Origin: Acidobacteriota bacterium
Lineage (GTDB): Bacteria > Acidobacteriota > Blastocatellia > Pyrinomonadales > Pyrinomonadaceae
Direction of reading: 5' to 3'
DNA: 64,000 bases
Assembly: GCA_016700175.1 (NCBI GenBank)
Contig: CP065003.1
Location: forward strand, 1,002,001 to 1,066,000
Below, one piece after another: positions 1 through 7,157 of this stretch; position 1 is the stretch's first letter, and each line of letters starts with the position of its first letter. The translations under genes and the position numbers were made by a program. The notes under the pieces were generated by a model that was not told the origin of the DNA, did no database searches, and worked only from the letters and a program-made list of their open reading frames with translations.

Positions 1-218
1 GTGCGGAAGGTGACGTGTTCGATGGAGTTTATCGAGTACGGCTCGAGTCCGTGCTCGTCGAGCATCGCCTTCAGGTCCCGCGGCGTATTCGTTTCAAGGT
101 ATTTTCTGAGCTTCGAGGCCCAGATCTCCAAAAGGTCGTAGCCGGCCTTCGAGGCTGCCTTAATATCTGTTTCAAGATCGGCGTGCATTGTGGTCGCGCC
201 GTTCAGTGCGATCTTCAT
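1..218 (-). CDS. Sugar phosphate isomerase/epimerase-like protein (N-terminal part, cut by window edge)
   Basis: Reading the minus strand from an ATG at 218 gives 72 in-frame codons without a stop, beginning MKIALNGATTMHADLETDIK and continuing with AGYDLLEIW and LEPYSINSIEHVTF. The alternation of a short first strand, a helix and the GYDxLEIW strand is the usual opening of AP endonuclease 2/xylose isomerase-like TIM barrels (IolE, Hyi and similar sugar epimerases). The gene continues beyond base 1, so metal ligands cannot be checked and the substrate is unknown. It is transcribed divergently from the lytic transglycosylase, with about 170 bases between the two starts holding both promoters. 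Family placement rests on sequence style only. Confidence 0.6.
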   Translation of the reverse strand, partial: MKIALNGATTMHADLETDIKAASKAGYDLLEIWASKLRKYLETNTPRDLKAMLDEHGLEPYSINSIEHVTFR

Positions 219-391
219 AAGTGTCTCCGGATATGGATTATGAGAAAGGACGATATTATCACGCCGGTTTCCCGAATCACACCGTCCCCCGCCTCAGGGC
301 CGCGCTCCGGTGCGGCAACCTGAGCCGTTGCCAAGCGCTCAAAGGAATTGCTATGCTCAGAGAGTTCGAGACCCCTCCCTATCCTCTGATT

Positions 392-1786
392 ATGAAACAC
401 TTCAAGTTCTTCGCAGTCGCTCTGATAGTTGTGTGCGCCGCCGCGGTATTCCCGCAGGCGAGGGATGCCGAGCTTGCGCGCGTCCAGTCTCTGGATGCCG
501 CGGAAAAGGACTCTTCCGGAGCTCTTCCGGTGATGGGTGTCGCGGACCATATGTACCGTGCCGACGTGTATATGTCGAACCGCCAGTTCCCGGCTGCCCA
601 GGCCCACTGGAAGATCGTGCTCGAAAAGTACCCGGACGATCCGGCCATTTCGAAGGCATTGTTCGGAATGGGCCGCTCGAACATGTGGCAGAGGAACTAC
701 GAGACGGCGATCGAGTGGTTCGGAAAGGCGGTCAGGGACCATATCGACGACGAATGGGGACAGGAATCGCTCAACTACAAGGGCGCTTGTTATGTAAGGA
801 TCGGCGCGAATCTTGAAGCAGCCGAGACGTACGGGATGTACGCCGCGATGTTCCCGAACGGGAAGCGGATCGAATCGGCGTATCTGAACATCATCGACGC
901 CTACCGCGAGGCGGGTGAGTACAAGAAAGCGGACGAATGGGTCGACAAGACCGTCGCCAAGTTCAGGGGCCAGAAAACGGAGATAAACGCGCTCCACGCG
1001 AGGCTCCGCATGAACCTGTACACCAAGGATTGGAAGGCCGCGCTTGGGACCGCCGAGACTCTCTTGAACCTGAACCGGTTCCGCGGCTCGATGGCCGAAC
1101 TTTACGAGATCGTCTATCTCAAGGGTTTCGCGCTCGAGAATGACGGAGCGAAGGAGCTCGCCGCCCGCGTCTACTCTTCGATCCCCGCCGACCCTTCGAA
1201 CTACTACGCCGGTCTCGCCTCCGACAGGCTCGAAGCGCTGGGCGAAAGCACGGCCGCTCGAAAGGCCGAAATGCGATCAAGAGCCGCCAGGCTGGCGGGT
1301 CAGTTTCCCGTAAGGTACAAGTCCGAATTGATCCGATACGCGAACGAGAGGAACATCGATCCGAGGTTCATGCTCGCGATAATGAAGCAAGAAAGCAGCT
1401 TCCGTGCGAACGCCAAATCGCCCGCCGCCGCACGAGGCCTGCTTCAGCTTACTTACGACACGGCGCTTGTTTACAAGGACGAGGCCGGCTTTGCGAAGAT
1501 AACGGCCAACAGCCTCTATTCACCTGTGGTGAATATCGCCATCGGCGCCGCATACATTCAAAAGCTAAAGGATCAGTTCAGCGGGCTCTACGAACCGATC
1601 GCCGCCTCGTACAACGGCGGAGAGGACAACGCCGAACGCTGGCTGAACCGCAGCGAACCGAAAGACCGCGCGATCTTCGCCTCCGAGGTCGGCTTCGCCG
1701 AGACGAAGAACTATGTCTTCAAGGTGATGAGCAATTACCGCGTTTACCAGGAGCTTTGCGACGAGAAGCTCGACAGGATTCAATGA
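392..1786 (+). CDS. Secreted soluble lytic murein transglycosylase (Slt type)
   Basis: This 464-residue protein should cleave the beta-1,4 MurNAc-GlcNAc bond of peptidoglycan in the periplasm. It opens with a signal peptide (MKHFKFFAVALIVVCAAAVF), followed by about 290 residues of TPR-like helical pairs (for example FGMGRSNMWQRNYETAIEWF). A C-terminal SLT domain covers roughly residues 320-440. The catalytic glutamate is in MKQESSF, followed by the family signature ARGLLQLTYDTA and, later, AASYNGG. The frame is open 57 codons further upstream to 221, but the signal peptide marks ATG 392 as the start. It appears to be monocistronic, with a terminator just after the stop. Confidence 0.85.
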   Translation: MKHFKFFAVALIVVCAAAVFPQARDAELARVQSLDAAEKDSSGALPVMGVADHMYRADVYMSNRQFPAAQAHWKIVLEKYPDDPAISKALFGMGRSNMWQRNYETAIEWFGKAVRDHIDDEWGQESLNYKGACYVRIGANLEAAETYGMYAAMFPNGKRIESAYLNIIDAYREAGEYKKADEWVDKTVAKFRGQKTEINALHARLRMNLYTKDWKAALGTAETLLNLNRFRGSMAELYEIVYLKGFALENDGAKELAARVYSSIPADPSNYYAGLASDRLEALGESTAARKAEMRSRAARLAGQFPVRYKSELIRYANERNIDPRFMLAIMKQESSFRANAKSPAAARGLLQLTYDTALVYKDEAGFAKITANSLYSPVVNIAIGAAYIQKLKDQFSGLYEPIAASYNGGEDNAERWLNRSEPKDRAIFASEVGFAETKNYVFKVMSNYRVYQELCDEKLDRIQ

Positions 1787-2060
1787 CCAATTGCCAACTA
1801 TCATCGATCAATGAAGAAGCAAGACCCGGCAAGATTTACCTCGCCGGGTTTTCTTATCTTGCCGGATCCTTTCGCGCCTTCGGCGCCGGATCATTGATCA
1901 ATGGCCATTGAAATCAGTACCGGGAGCGGTAGCGACCGGCCCACAATTGACGAACGTTCAATGACCATTGACCAATGAAAAGCGCCATCGGCGCGAAATG
2001 TTAATAGCAACGCAGCAGGTTCATTGACCAATGCACAATGACCATTGACCAACTCTCGGC
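1787..2060. repeat. Degenerate period-7 array, CAATGAC/ATTGACC words
   Basis: The gap between the transglycosylase and the IS element carries several blocks of degenerate 7-base words such as CAATGAC, ATTGACC and AATGATC (1787-1815, 1890-1915, 1948-1978, 2020-2055). A copy of the GGAGCGGTAGCGACCGGCCC module sits between them at about 1921-1941. The same words reappear at 61550-61700. No gene is visible here. The blocks keep a 7-base phase although the words themselves vary. Confidence 0.75.
1822..1855 (+). terminator. Rho-independent terminator after the lytic transglycosylase
   Basis: A 7-bp stem ACCCGGC (1824-1830) pairs with GCCGGGT (1843-1849) around a 12-base loop and is followed by TTTCTT. 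It lies 38 bases after the stop codon of the transglycosylase gene, where a terminator is expected. Confidence 0.65.
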
Positions 2061-2105
2061 TCCGTTAGGAGCCAAGTGTCTGTGGCCCGCGAAGCGGCGG
2101 CTTCT

Positions 2106-2130
2106 GCGGCTCTGCCGCCCCTGTGTGCGG
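2106..2130 (+). repeat. Left copy of 25-bp inverted repeat outside the IS1182 element
   Basis: The 25 bases 2106-2130 (beginning GCGGCTCTGCCGCC, ending GTGTGCGG) are repeated exactly in reverse complement at 3882-3906, on the far side of the transposon. Each copy lies tens of bases outside the IS terminal repeats, so this is not the IS end itself. Confidence 0.85.
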
Positions 2131-2166
2131 AAAGGCCTGCCTTTCCGGTATTCGGTCCTATTCTCG

Positions 2167-3844
2167 TGAGGCTGTCTGAAAAGTCAGCCTCTTTTCTGTT
2201 TTCAGGGTACAATATTCAGCATGAAAAAGAAGGGTCCGGTCTTCAGAAAGTACGACCAGAACCAGCCGATGCTGCTTCCGCCGAGTTACGACGAGCTGAT
2301 CCCGGAAAACCATCCGGTGAGGGTGGTGAACGAGGTGATCGAGCGGATCGACATCAGTGGGATAGAGCGGGGATACAAGGGTGGGGGAGCGTCGAGCTAT
2401 CATCCGCGGATGCTGCTGAAGGTGCTGGTGTACGCATATCTGAGGAACATCTACTCGTCGAGGAAGATGGAGCAGGCGCTAAAGGAGAACATCCACTTCA
2501 TGTGGCTGAGCTCAGGAGCAAAGCCTGATCACAACACGATCAACGACTTTCGGGGCAAGAGGCTGTCGGGAGAGTTGGAGAAAGTGTTTTCGGAAGTGGT
2601 GCAGCTGCTTGCGGGGGAGGGAGTGCTGTCGCTGAAGGAAGCTGTTCTTGACGGGACAAAGATCGAGGCGAACGCGAACCGGTACACGTTCGTGTGGGGC
2701 AAGACGGTGAAAGGGAACCGTGAGCGGATCAAAGAGCAGTTGAAGCAGCTGTGGGCGTATGTCGAGAAGCTGTACGAGGACGAGGAACAGACACCGAACG
2801 AGCCGGACTTTGAAGCGATGGACCCGGAGGCCGTCGAGCGTGCGATAGAAGAGATCAACGAGGCCCTGAAGGACAAGGAGACGGACCCGAAGACGAGGCA
2901 GAAGCTTAGGTACGCAAAGAAGAACTGGCCGAAGAAGCTGGCGGAGTACGAAGAAAAGGAGAAGCTTCTGAATGGCCGGAACAGCTACTCGAAGACGGAC
3001 CCGGACGCGACGTTCATGAGGATGAAGGAAGACCATCTGGGGAACGGGCAGCTGAAACCCGCATACAACGTGCAGGCCTCGACCGAAGGGCACTACATTC
3101 TGAACTACACGCTGGCGCAGACGCCGGCGGACACATCGGCTCTGAAGGATCATATCGAGAGCTACCTGAAGAAGTACGGCGGGGCGCCCGAGTCGCTGAC
3201 TGCGGACGCGGGATACGGATCGGAGGAGAACTACGAATACCTCGGGGAGAGGGGGATCACCGGGTTCGTCAAATACAACTGGTTCCACAAGGATGTCACG
3301 GACAAAAAGCGCCGTGAGGATCCTTTCTTGTCCGACAATCTCAGGTACGACGAAGAAACCGACACGCTGTACTGTCCTGCGGGGAAGCCGATGGACTACA
3401 TCGGGGACAAGGAGAGAACGAGCGCGGGAGGATATCTCCAGCGGTCAAGGCTCTACAAGGCGGTGAACTGCCGGGGATGCCCGATGCGGGGCCCCTGCCA
3501 CAAAGCCGAAGGTGACAGGGTCGTCGAGCGCAACTTCAACCTGATCAAACACCGGCGAAGGGCTCGCGAGCTGCTCGAAAGCGAAGAGGGCATCGAGAAA
3601 CGAAAGAAGAGAATGACGGTCGAGGCGGTGTTCGGGAATATAAAACAGAACAAGGGGTTCAGGAGGTTCAACCTGCGGGGGATCGAGAAGGTGACCACGG
3701 AAATGGGACTAATAGCGATCGCCCACAACCTCCAGAGGTTCAGCAAGGCCAGGTTCGCCTGACCAGGCGGCCTTTTCTTGCTCAAAAAATCCGCCGGCCG
3801 GCAAAAAATGAGGCTGCCCGACAATCAGTAATCAGACAGCCTCA
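2167..3844 (+). mobile_element. IS1182-family insertion sequence, apparently complete
   Basis: The element is about 1678 bp and is bounded by inverted termini: TGAGGCTGTCTGA at 2167-2179 and its exact complement TCAGACAGCCTCA at 3832-3844. Just inside each end the GAGGCTG/CAGCCTC word recurs in opposite sense (AAGTCAGCCTC near the left end, ATGAGGCTGCC near the right end), so each terminus can form a hairpin. One intact transposase gene fills the interior. Size and single-ORF layout fit the IS1182 family. I see no clear target duplication at the immediate borders (CTCG on the left, TGTG on the right). Confidence 0.88.
2221..3762 (+). CDS. IS1182-family transposase (DDE)
   Basis: The 513-residue protein starts MKKKGPVFRKYDQNQPMLLP. 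It has the N-terminal DUF772 region typical of IS1182/IS5-like enzymes (HPRMLLKVLVYAYLRNIYSS, ALKENIHFMWLS, PDHNTINDFR). The DDE catalytic residues are probably the Asp of LDGTKIEANANRYTFVWGK, the Asp of LTADAGYGSEENY and the Glu of VEAVFGNIKQNKGFRRF. A CxxC-containing insert (NCRGCPMRGPCHKAEG) precedes the last catalytic block, as is common in this group. Full length and intact termini suggest recent or current activity. It is monocistronic within the element. Confidence 0.93.
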   Translation: MKKKGPVFRKYDQNQPMLLPPSYDELIPENHPVRVVNEVIERIDISGIERGYKGGGASSYHPRMLLKVLVYAYLRNIYSSRKMEQALKENIHFMWLSSGAKPDHNTINDFRGKRLSGELEKVFSEVVQLLAGEGVLSLKEAVLDGTKIEANANRYTFVWGKTVKGNRERIKEQLKQLWAYVEKLYEDEEQTPNEPDFEAMDPEAVERAIEEINEALKDKETDPKTRQKLRYAKKNWPKKLAEYEEKEKLLNGRNSYSKTDPDATFMRMKEDHLGNGQLKPAYNVQASTEGHYILNYTLAQTPADTSALKDHIESYLKKYGGAPESLTADAGYGSEENYEYLGERGITGFVKYNWFHKDVTDKKRREDPFLSDNLRYDEETDTLYCPAGKPMDYIGDKERTSAGGYLQRSRLYKAVNCRGCPMRGPCHKAEGDRVVERNFNLIKHRRRARELLESEEGIEKRKKRMTVEAVFGNIKQNKGFRRFNLRGIEKVTTEMGLIAIAHNLQRFSKARFA

Positions 3845-3881
3845 TGTGTTTTCGGGATCCCGCCGGTAAGCCAAAGGCTTA

Positions 3882-3906
3882 CCGCACACAGGGGCGGCAG
3901 AGCCGC
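3882..3906 (-). repeat. Right copy of 25-bp inverted repeat outside the IS1182 element
   Basis: These bases are the exact reverse complement of 2106-2130. They follow a short hairpin-like stretch (GGTAAGCCAAAGGCTTACC at about 3864-3882). Confidence 0.85.
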
Positions 3907-4019
3907 TGGCCCGATCATTCACTTCCCGCGCACAAGTGCGTCGGCTAAACGGCTCACTGCTTACTTCCCGCACACAAGTGCCCCCTAAACGGCTCACTGA
4001 CTGCTACCTGTTCAGGTAG
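3907..4019. repeat. CACAAGTGC modules and a CTACCTG hairpin
   Basis: Two direct copies of a module (ACTTCCCGCGCACAAGTGCG near 3920 and ACTTCCCGCACACAAGTGCC near 3963) are each followed by CTAAACGGCTCACTG. A related copy lies at about 55330-55366. A perfect 7-bp hairpin, CTACCTG (4004-4010) with CAGGTAG (4013-4019), ends the region 54 bases before the next gene start. Confidence 0.7.
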
Positions 4020-4072
4020 TGCCTCCTTCCGCGCGACCGAATATCCTCGTTTCCGACAGAGAGGATAACCCT

Positions 4073-4657
4073 ATGAAAATCAGATCGATCATCGTCGCGG
4101 CGACAGCCGTGGTGTTCTTTGCCGCTTGCGGTTCAGTCGCTTCCGGGCCTCCGACGCTCAGCGTCAAGAAGGAGGGAGGTGAGGCTAAAGAGGTGCCCGT
4201 GAAGTCCGGGGGCTTCTACGCGTCGACCAAGTCCTGGTCAAAACCCGGAAAAAGCTCCACCTCATCCAGCTATTTCGTATGCGTCGCGAATTACGACATA
4301 GACATGTCCCAGGGCGCGATCTCGATCGGCGCGAAGGTGAGCTCGGACGACCAGACAAAGGTCTGCTTCAGCCTCAACGGCGAGGAGAACGGCAACGACA
4401 AGACCCCGCCGGCTGCCGGTACCTACGCGATCGAAAAGCGAGGCGATGACTTCGCGTTCAAGAGCATCTCCGCGGTTTCGATTCGGGAATATGAGAACGG
4501 CAGCGAGGTCCGGAAATCTATGGACTCCTCGAAAACACAGGGAGAGATCCGGATAACCGATGCTTCGGCCGACGAGATGAGCGGCGAGATCGACCTTTCG
4601 GACGGCGAGAACGAGATCAAGGGGAGCTTCACCGCAAAGGCGTTCAAGCGTTCATAG
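4073..4657 (+). CDS. Putative lipoprotein of unknown function
   Basis: ATG 4073 follows the ribosome-binding sequence GAGGATAACC and opens a lipoprotein signal peptide with the lipobox FFAAC (Cys 19). The mature protein of about 175 residues is rich in Ser, Lys and Asp and looks like a beta-rich domain (SSYFVCVANYDIDMSQGAIS, VCFSLNGEENGN, GEIRITDASADEMSGEIDL). I recognise no family. The next gene, also for an exported protein, begins 32 bases downstream with its own ribosome-binding site, so the two probably form an operon. Frame-open codons upstream of 4073 lack a signal peptide and were rejected. Confidence 0.75.
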   Translation: MKIRSIIVAATAVVFFAACGSVASGPPTLSVKKEGGEAKEVPVKSGGFYASTKSWSKPGKSSTSSSYFVCVANYDIDMSQGAISIGAKVSSDDQTKVCFSLNGEENGNDKTPPAAGTYAIEKRGDDFAFKSISAVSIREYENGSEVRKSMDSSKTQGEIRITDASADEMSGEIDLSDGENEIKGSFTAKAFKRS

Positions 4658-4689
4658 ATCAATTCATTTCAAATCGGCAACAGGAGATT

Positions 4690-5502
4690 ATGATGAGATA
4701 CACTGCGATCCTCACAGCGATACTGATAACAGCTTTTTTCGCGTTACCCGCGAACGGCCAGATCGGCGATCTTGCAAAGAAGATCAAATCGGCGGCTTCG
4801 CCGGACAAGAAGGCCGGGGCAGAGACAGGCAATGCGCCGGAGGCCCAAGACGTCGCGTCGCAAGAGTCTCCGGACGTCAGCGATGATGAGTTCCTGTTCG
4901 TGGGTGCGAACGGTCTGGAGGGCGCCTCGATCGGCGGTCTGCGCAGCTGCTCCGAGACGAATGACGCTGCGAAACGCAAACTCGGCCCTCATTTCAAGCA
5001 ATGGATCGACCAGATATCGCCTACCGCGCAGTTGAAGATGTTCGAGAAGAACCGGTGCGAACTGATGGGGTTCCAGATCGTCGATAGGCCCGAAAGGAAA
5101 TACAAGAAGCCCGGAGATCTGGCGGAGATGAACCAGGGCCGGTCCATCTACAAAGTTGCGAGCGGCAAACTAGTGTTGGTCGAATCCTTCGCGGCACCCG
5201 AACAATACGTGGTTGTCGTCCCGGAGGTAGCCAAAGAAGGTCTGGCTCTGAAAGACCTGAACTTGTGTGTCAACCCGGAAAAGAAGGACCACTACCGGCG
5301 GTTGACAGGGAGCGCAACCAACTGCCACGACACGACGCAGAAGCTTTACGTCTTCGAGAAGTACAAGATGGCCCCGGGAGATCTGCAGACGAATTCTTCG
5401 CTCTTCAACGCAAGCGACTTCGACACACTCAACAAGCAGGGCAAGTTCAAAGGCCTGAAGATCTACAGGCTGGTCGGTCAGGATCTGGAGCCCGTCAACT
5501 GA
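4690..5502 (+). CDS. Exported protein of unknown function
   Basis: The gene follows CAGGAGATT, a close ribosome-binding site. It encodes a signal peptide (MMRYTAILTAILITAFFALP, cleavage probably after ANG) and a 245-residue mature protein. After a short charged linker (residues about 25-65) there is a folded-looking region with four scattered cysteines (for example RSCSETND, ENRCELMGF-type, LNLCVNPEKKD, SATNCHDTTQ) that may form two disulfides in the periplasm. No catalytic motif or family is recognised. It is second in a two-gene unit with the lipoprotein at 4073, which suggests that both act in the envelope. Confidence 0.75.
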   Translation: MMRYTAILTAILITAFFALPANGQIGDLAKKIKSAASPDKKAGAETGNAPEAQDVASQESPDVSDDEFLFVGANGLEGASIGGLRSCSETNDAAKRKLGPHFKQWIDQISPTAQLKMFEKNRCELMGFQIVDRPERKYKKPGDLAEMNQGRSIYKVASGKLVLVESFAAPEQYVVVVPEVAKEGLALKDLNLCVNPEKKDHYRRLTGSATNCHDTTQKLYVFEKYKMAPGDLQTNSSLFNASDFDTLNKQGKFKGLKIYRLVGQDLEPVN

Positions 5503-5514
5503 CACCCTTTTTTC

Positions 5515-5561
5515 CCGCCGCCTCCGGGACGTGCCCCCAGGGTGCGTGTCCGGGGCGGCGG
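5515..5561. terminator. Strong hairpin between convergent genes
   Basis: CCGCCGCCTCCGG (from 5515) can pair with CCGGGGCGGCGG (ending 5561), leaving a loop of about 20 bases, in the 59-base gap between two convergent genes. A T-run precedes rather than follows it on the plus strand, so a bidirectional Rho-independent role is only likely, not proven. Confidence 0.45.
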
Positions 5562-6482
5562 TCACATATTCGCGATCACCGCCACAAATATCGCCACGAA
5601 CACCGACACGACGACAAAGAACCCGATCAGCCCCGCGACGAAATAGAGCGTGAACCTGGTCGTGTCCTTCCTCTTGATCTTCAGCGCCCATTCCTCCGAG
5701 GAAGTAAGCTCCAGTTCCTGGACAGGCCTCGGGAGCCCCCGCTCGGCGCGTTCCGCGAGATCCGCCAATGCGTTCATCCATTCAGCCGCGAGCTCGGGAG
5801 TGACCGACCACCGGAACAGGTTCTTGTTGCCGAACAATTGAAACTGAACGTATCCAGGGAAGAACTTGACGTGACTTCGTACGAAGAAGGCGCGGTTATC
5901 CAGCATTCGCCGAAGGCTTCCCGACGCCGAGGGATCCGAGATCAGATTCGTCGACCACGCCGCGTCTCCCGACCAGATCCGAAGATCCTCCATTCCCGGC
6001 ACATTGTGCGGGACCGGCTGCTTGCCGAATAGGTCCGCGGCAAATCCCGTATCGGCGTAATCGGGCGCGATCCCGACCCTCGTCTTCAGGTTCGTTGGCA
6101 GAAGGAATTCGAGGTTCGGTCCCCTTTGGAAATAAACCTCGGCATCGCGTCCTCTGAACTTGCCCGCATACTTCCGGAACATAAGCCTGTACGCCGAGCC
6201 TTCGAGCCCGAGCGGCGTAAACGCACGATCGAGAAGCATCTTTCGCCGGACCACGGCGCCGATGATGAACAGGTAACCGCCTCCAAAGGCCGTAAGCGCA
6301 AAGCAGAATACCGCGGCAACCACGCCCCAGATCGCCTCGGTAAACGCGCCTACGATCATTCCGAATACGACAGAGACGGAAGCCAGCGCCAGCACTACAA
6401 CGACCGACAGTACATACACGAGGACTGACCTGGCCATTATCGCCAGGCATCCCTTCCCAAGATCTGAGTTCGGATTTGCCAT
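5562..6482 (-). CDS. Membrane protein of unknown function, third gene of the two-component operon
   Basis: The 306-residue protein has two adjacent N-terminal membrane spans (ARSVLVYVLSVVVVLALASV and WGVVAAVFCFALTAFGGGYL). A soluble domain of about 170 residues follows, containing RDAEVYFQRGP and DDRIW-like (EDLRIWSGDAAW) strands. A final C-terminal span is FVAGLIGFFVVVSVFVAIFV. The arrangement resembles uncharacterised DUF3137-like proteins, but I cannot assign it. Its ATG overlaps the stop codon of the response-regulator gene (TGATG at 6484-6480), so translation is likely coupled and it probably works with, or is controlled by, that two-component system. Confidence 0.75.
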   Translation of the reverse strand: MANPNSDLGKGCLAIMARSVLVYVLSVVVVLALASVSVVFGMIVGAFTEAIWGVVAAVFCFALTAFGGGYLFIIGAVVRRKMLLDRAFTPLGLEGSAYRLMFRKYAGKFRGRDAEVYFQRGPNLEFLLPTNLKTRVGIAPDYADTGFAADLFGKQPVPHNVPGMEDLRIWSGDAAWSTNLISDPSASGSLRRMLDNRAFFVRSHVKFFPGYVQFQLFGNKNLFRWSVTPELAAEWMNALADLAERAERGLPRPVQELELTSSEEWALKIKRKDTTRFTLYFVAGLIGFFVVVSVFVAIFVAVIANM

Positions 6483-7141
6483 CAGCTCACAATATTTCCC
6501 TTAAGTGCCTTCGCGACCGCCTCGGATTTCGAGTGCACGTGCAGTTTCTCGTAGATCTTCTTCACGTGGAAAGAGACCGTGTTGACGCTTACACCCAGTT
6601 CCGCCGCGGCGGTCTTGTAGTTGTGGCCGTCGACGAGCATCTTCAGGATCCTCGTTTCGTGCGGCGTAAGGTCGTAGTCGACCTTTTTCGGAGGCGGGCT
6701 CGTCCTGAAGAGTTCCATGACACGCCTCGCGATCTCGGGCGACATAGGCGCTCCGCCATCGTAAAGCTCACGGATCGAGCTTAAGATCATCGGCATAGGC
6801 GTTGATTTCAGAAGATATCCGCTGGCGCCCGCGCATATGCCGTCGATTATCCGGTCGTCGTCGTCGAATACCGTAAGGATAAGCACCTTCAGGTCCGGGT
6901 ATTTTGACTTCAGGATCGCGATCCCCTCCGAGCCGCTCATTTTCGGCAGGCCCAGGTCGTTCAGAAGTACGTCCGGAAGGTCCTTGGGAAGATTCTCGAG
7001 CGCTTCCTCCATCGTCGCGAAGCTCCCCGTGCATTCGAACCCCTCCGACCCGCCGATCAGCCGGCTCAGCCCGAAGCGGATCTCGTCCTTGTCCTCAACG
7101 ATCGCGACCCTTATCGTCCTTTCTGCGCTTGCTTCAGTCAC
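6482..7141 (-). CDS. NarL/FixJ-type response regulator
   Basis: The 219-residue protein has an N-terminal receiver domain with the acidic pair in VAIVEDKDE, the phosphoacceptor Asp 62 in LLNDLGLPKMSG, Thr 90 in LILTVFDDD and Lys 112 in YLLKSTP. A C-terminal LuxR/GerE helix-turn-helix spans about residues 155-210 (LTPHETRILKMLVDGHNYKT, GVSVNTVSFHVKKIYEKLHV). It should bind DNA when phosphorylated by the kinase encoded immediately upstream (16-base gap). The next gene overlaps its stop codon. Target promoters are unknown; autoregulation of the operon is common in this family. Confidence 0.92.
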   Translation of the reverse strand: MTEASAERTIRVAIVEDKDEIRFGLSRLIGGSEGFECTGSFATMEEALENLPKDLPDVLLNDLGLPKMSGSEGIAILKSKYPDLKVLILTVFDDDDRIIDGICAGASGYLLKSTPMPMILSSIRELYDGGAPMSPEIARRVMELFRTSPPPKKVDYDLTPHETRILKMLVDGHNYKTAAAELGVSVNTVSFHVKKIYEKLHVHSKSEAVAKALKGNIVS

Positions 7142-7157
7142 ATCCCCCTTCCTTTTC

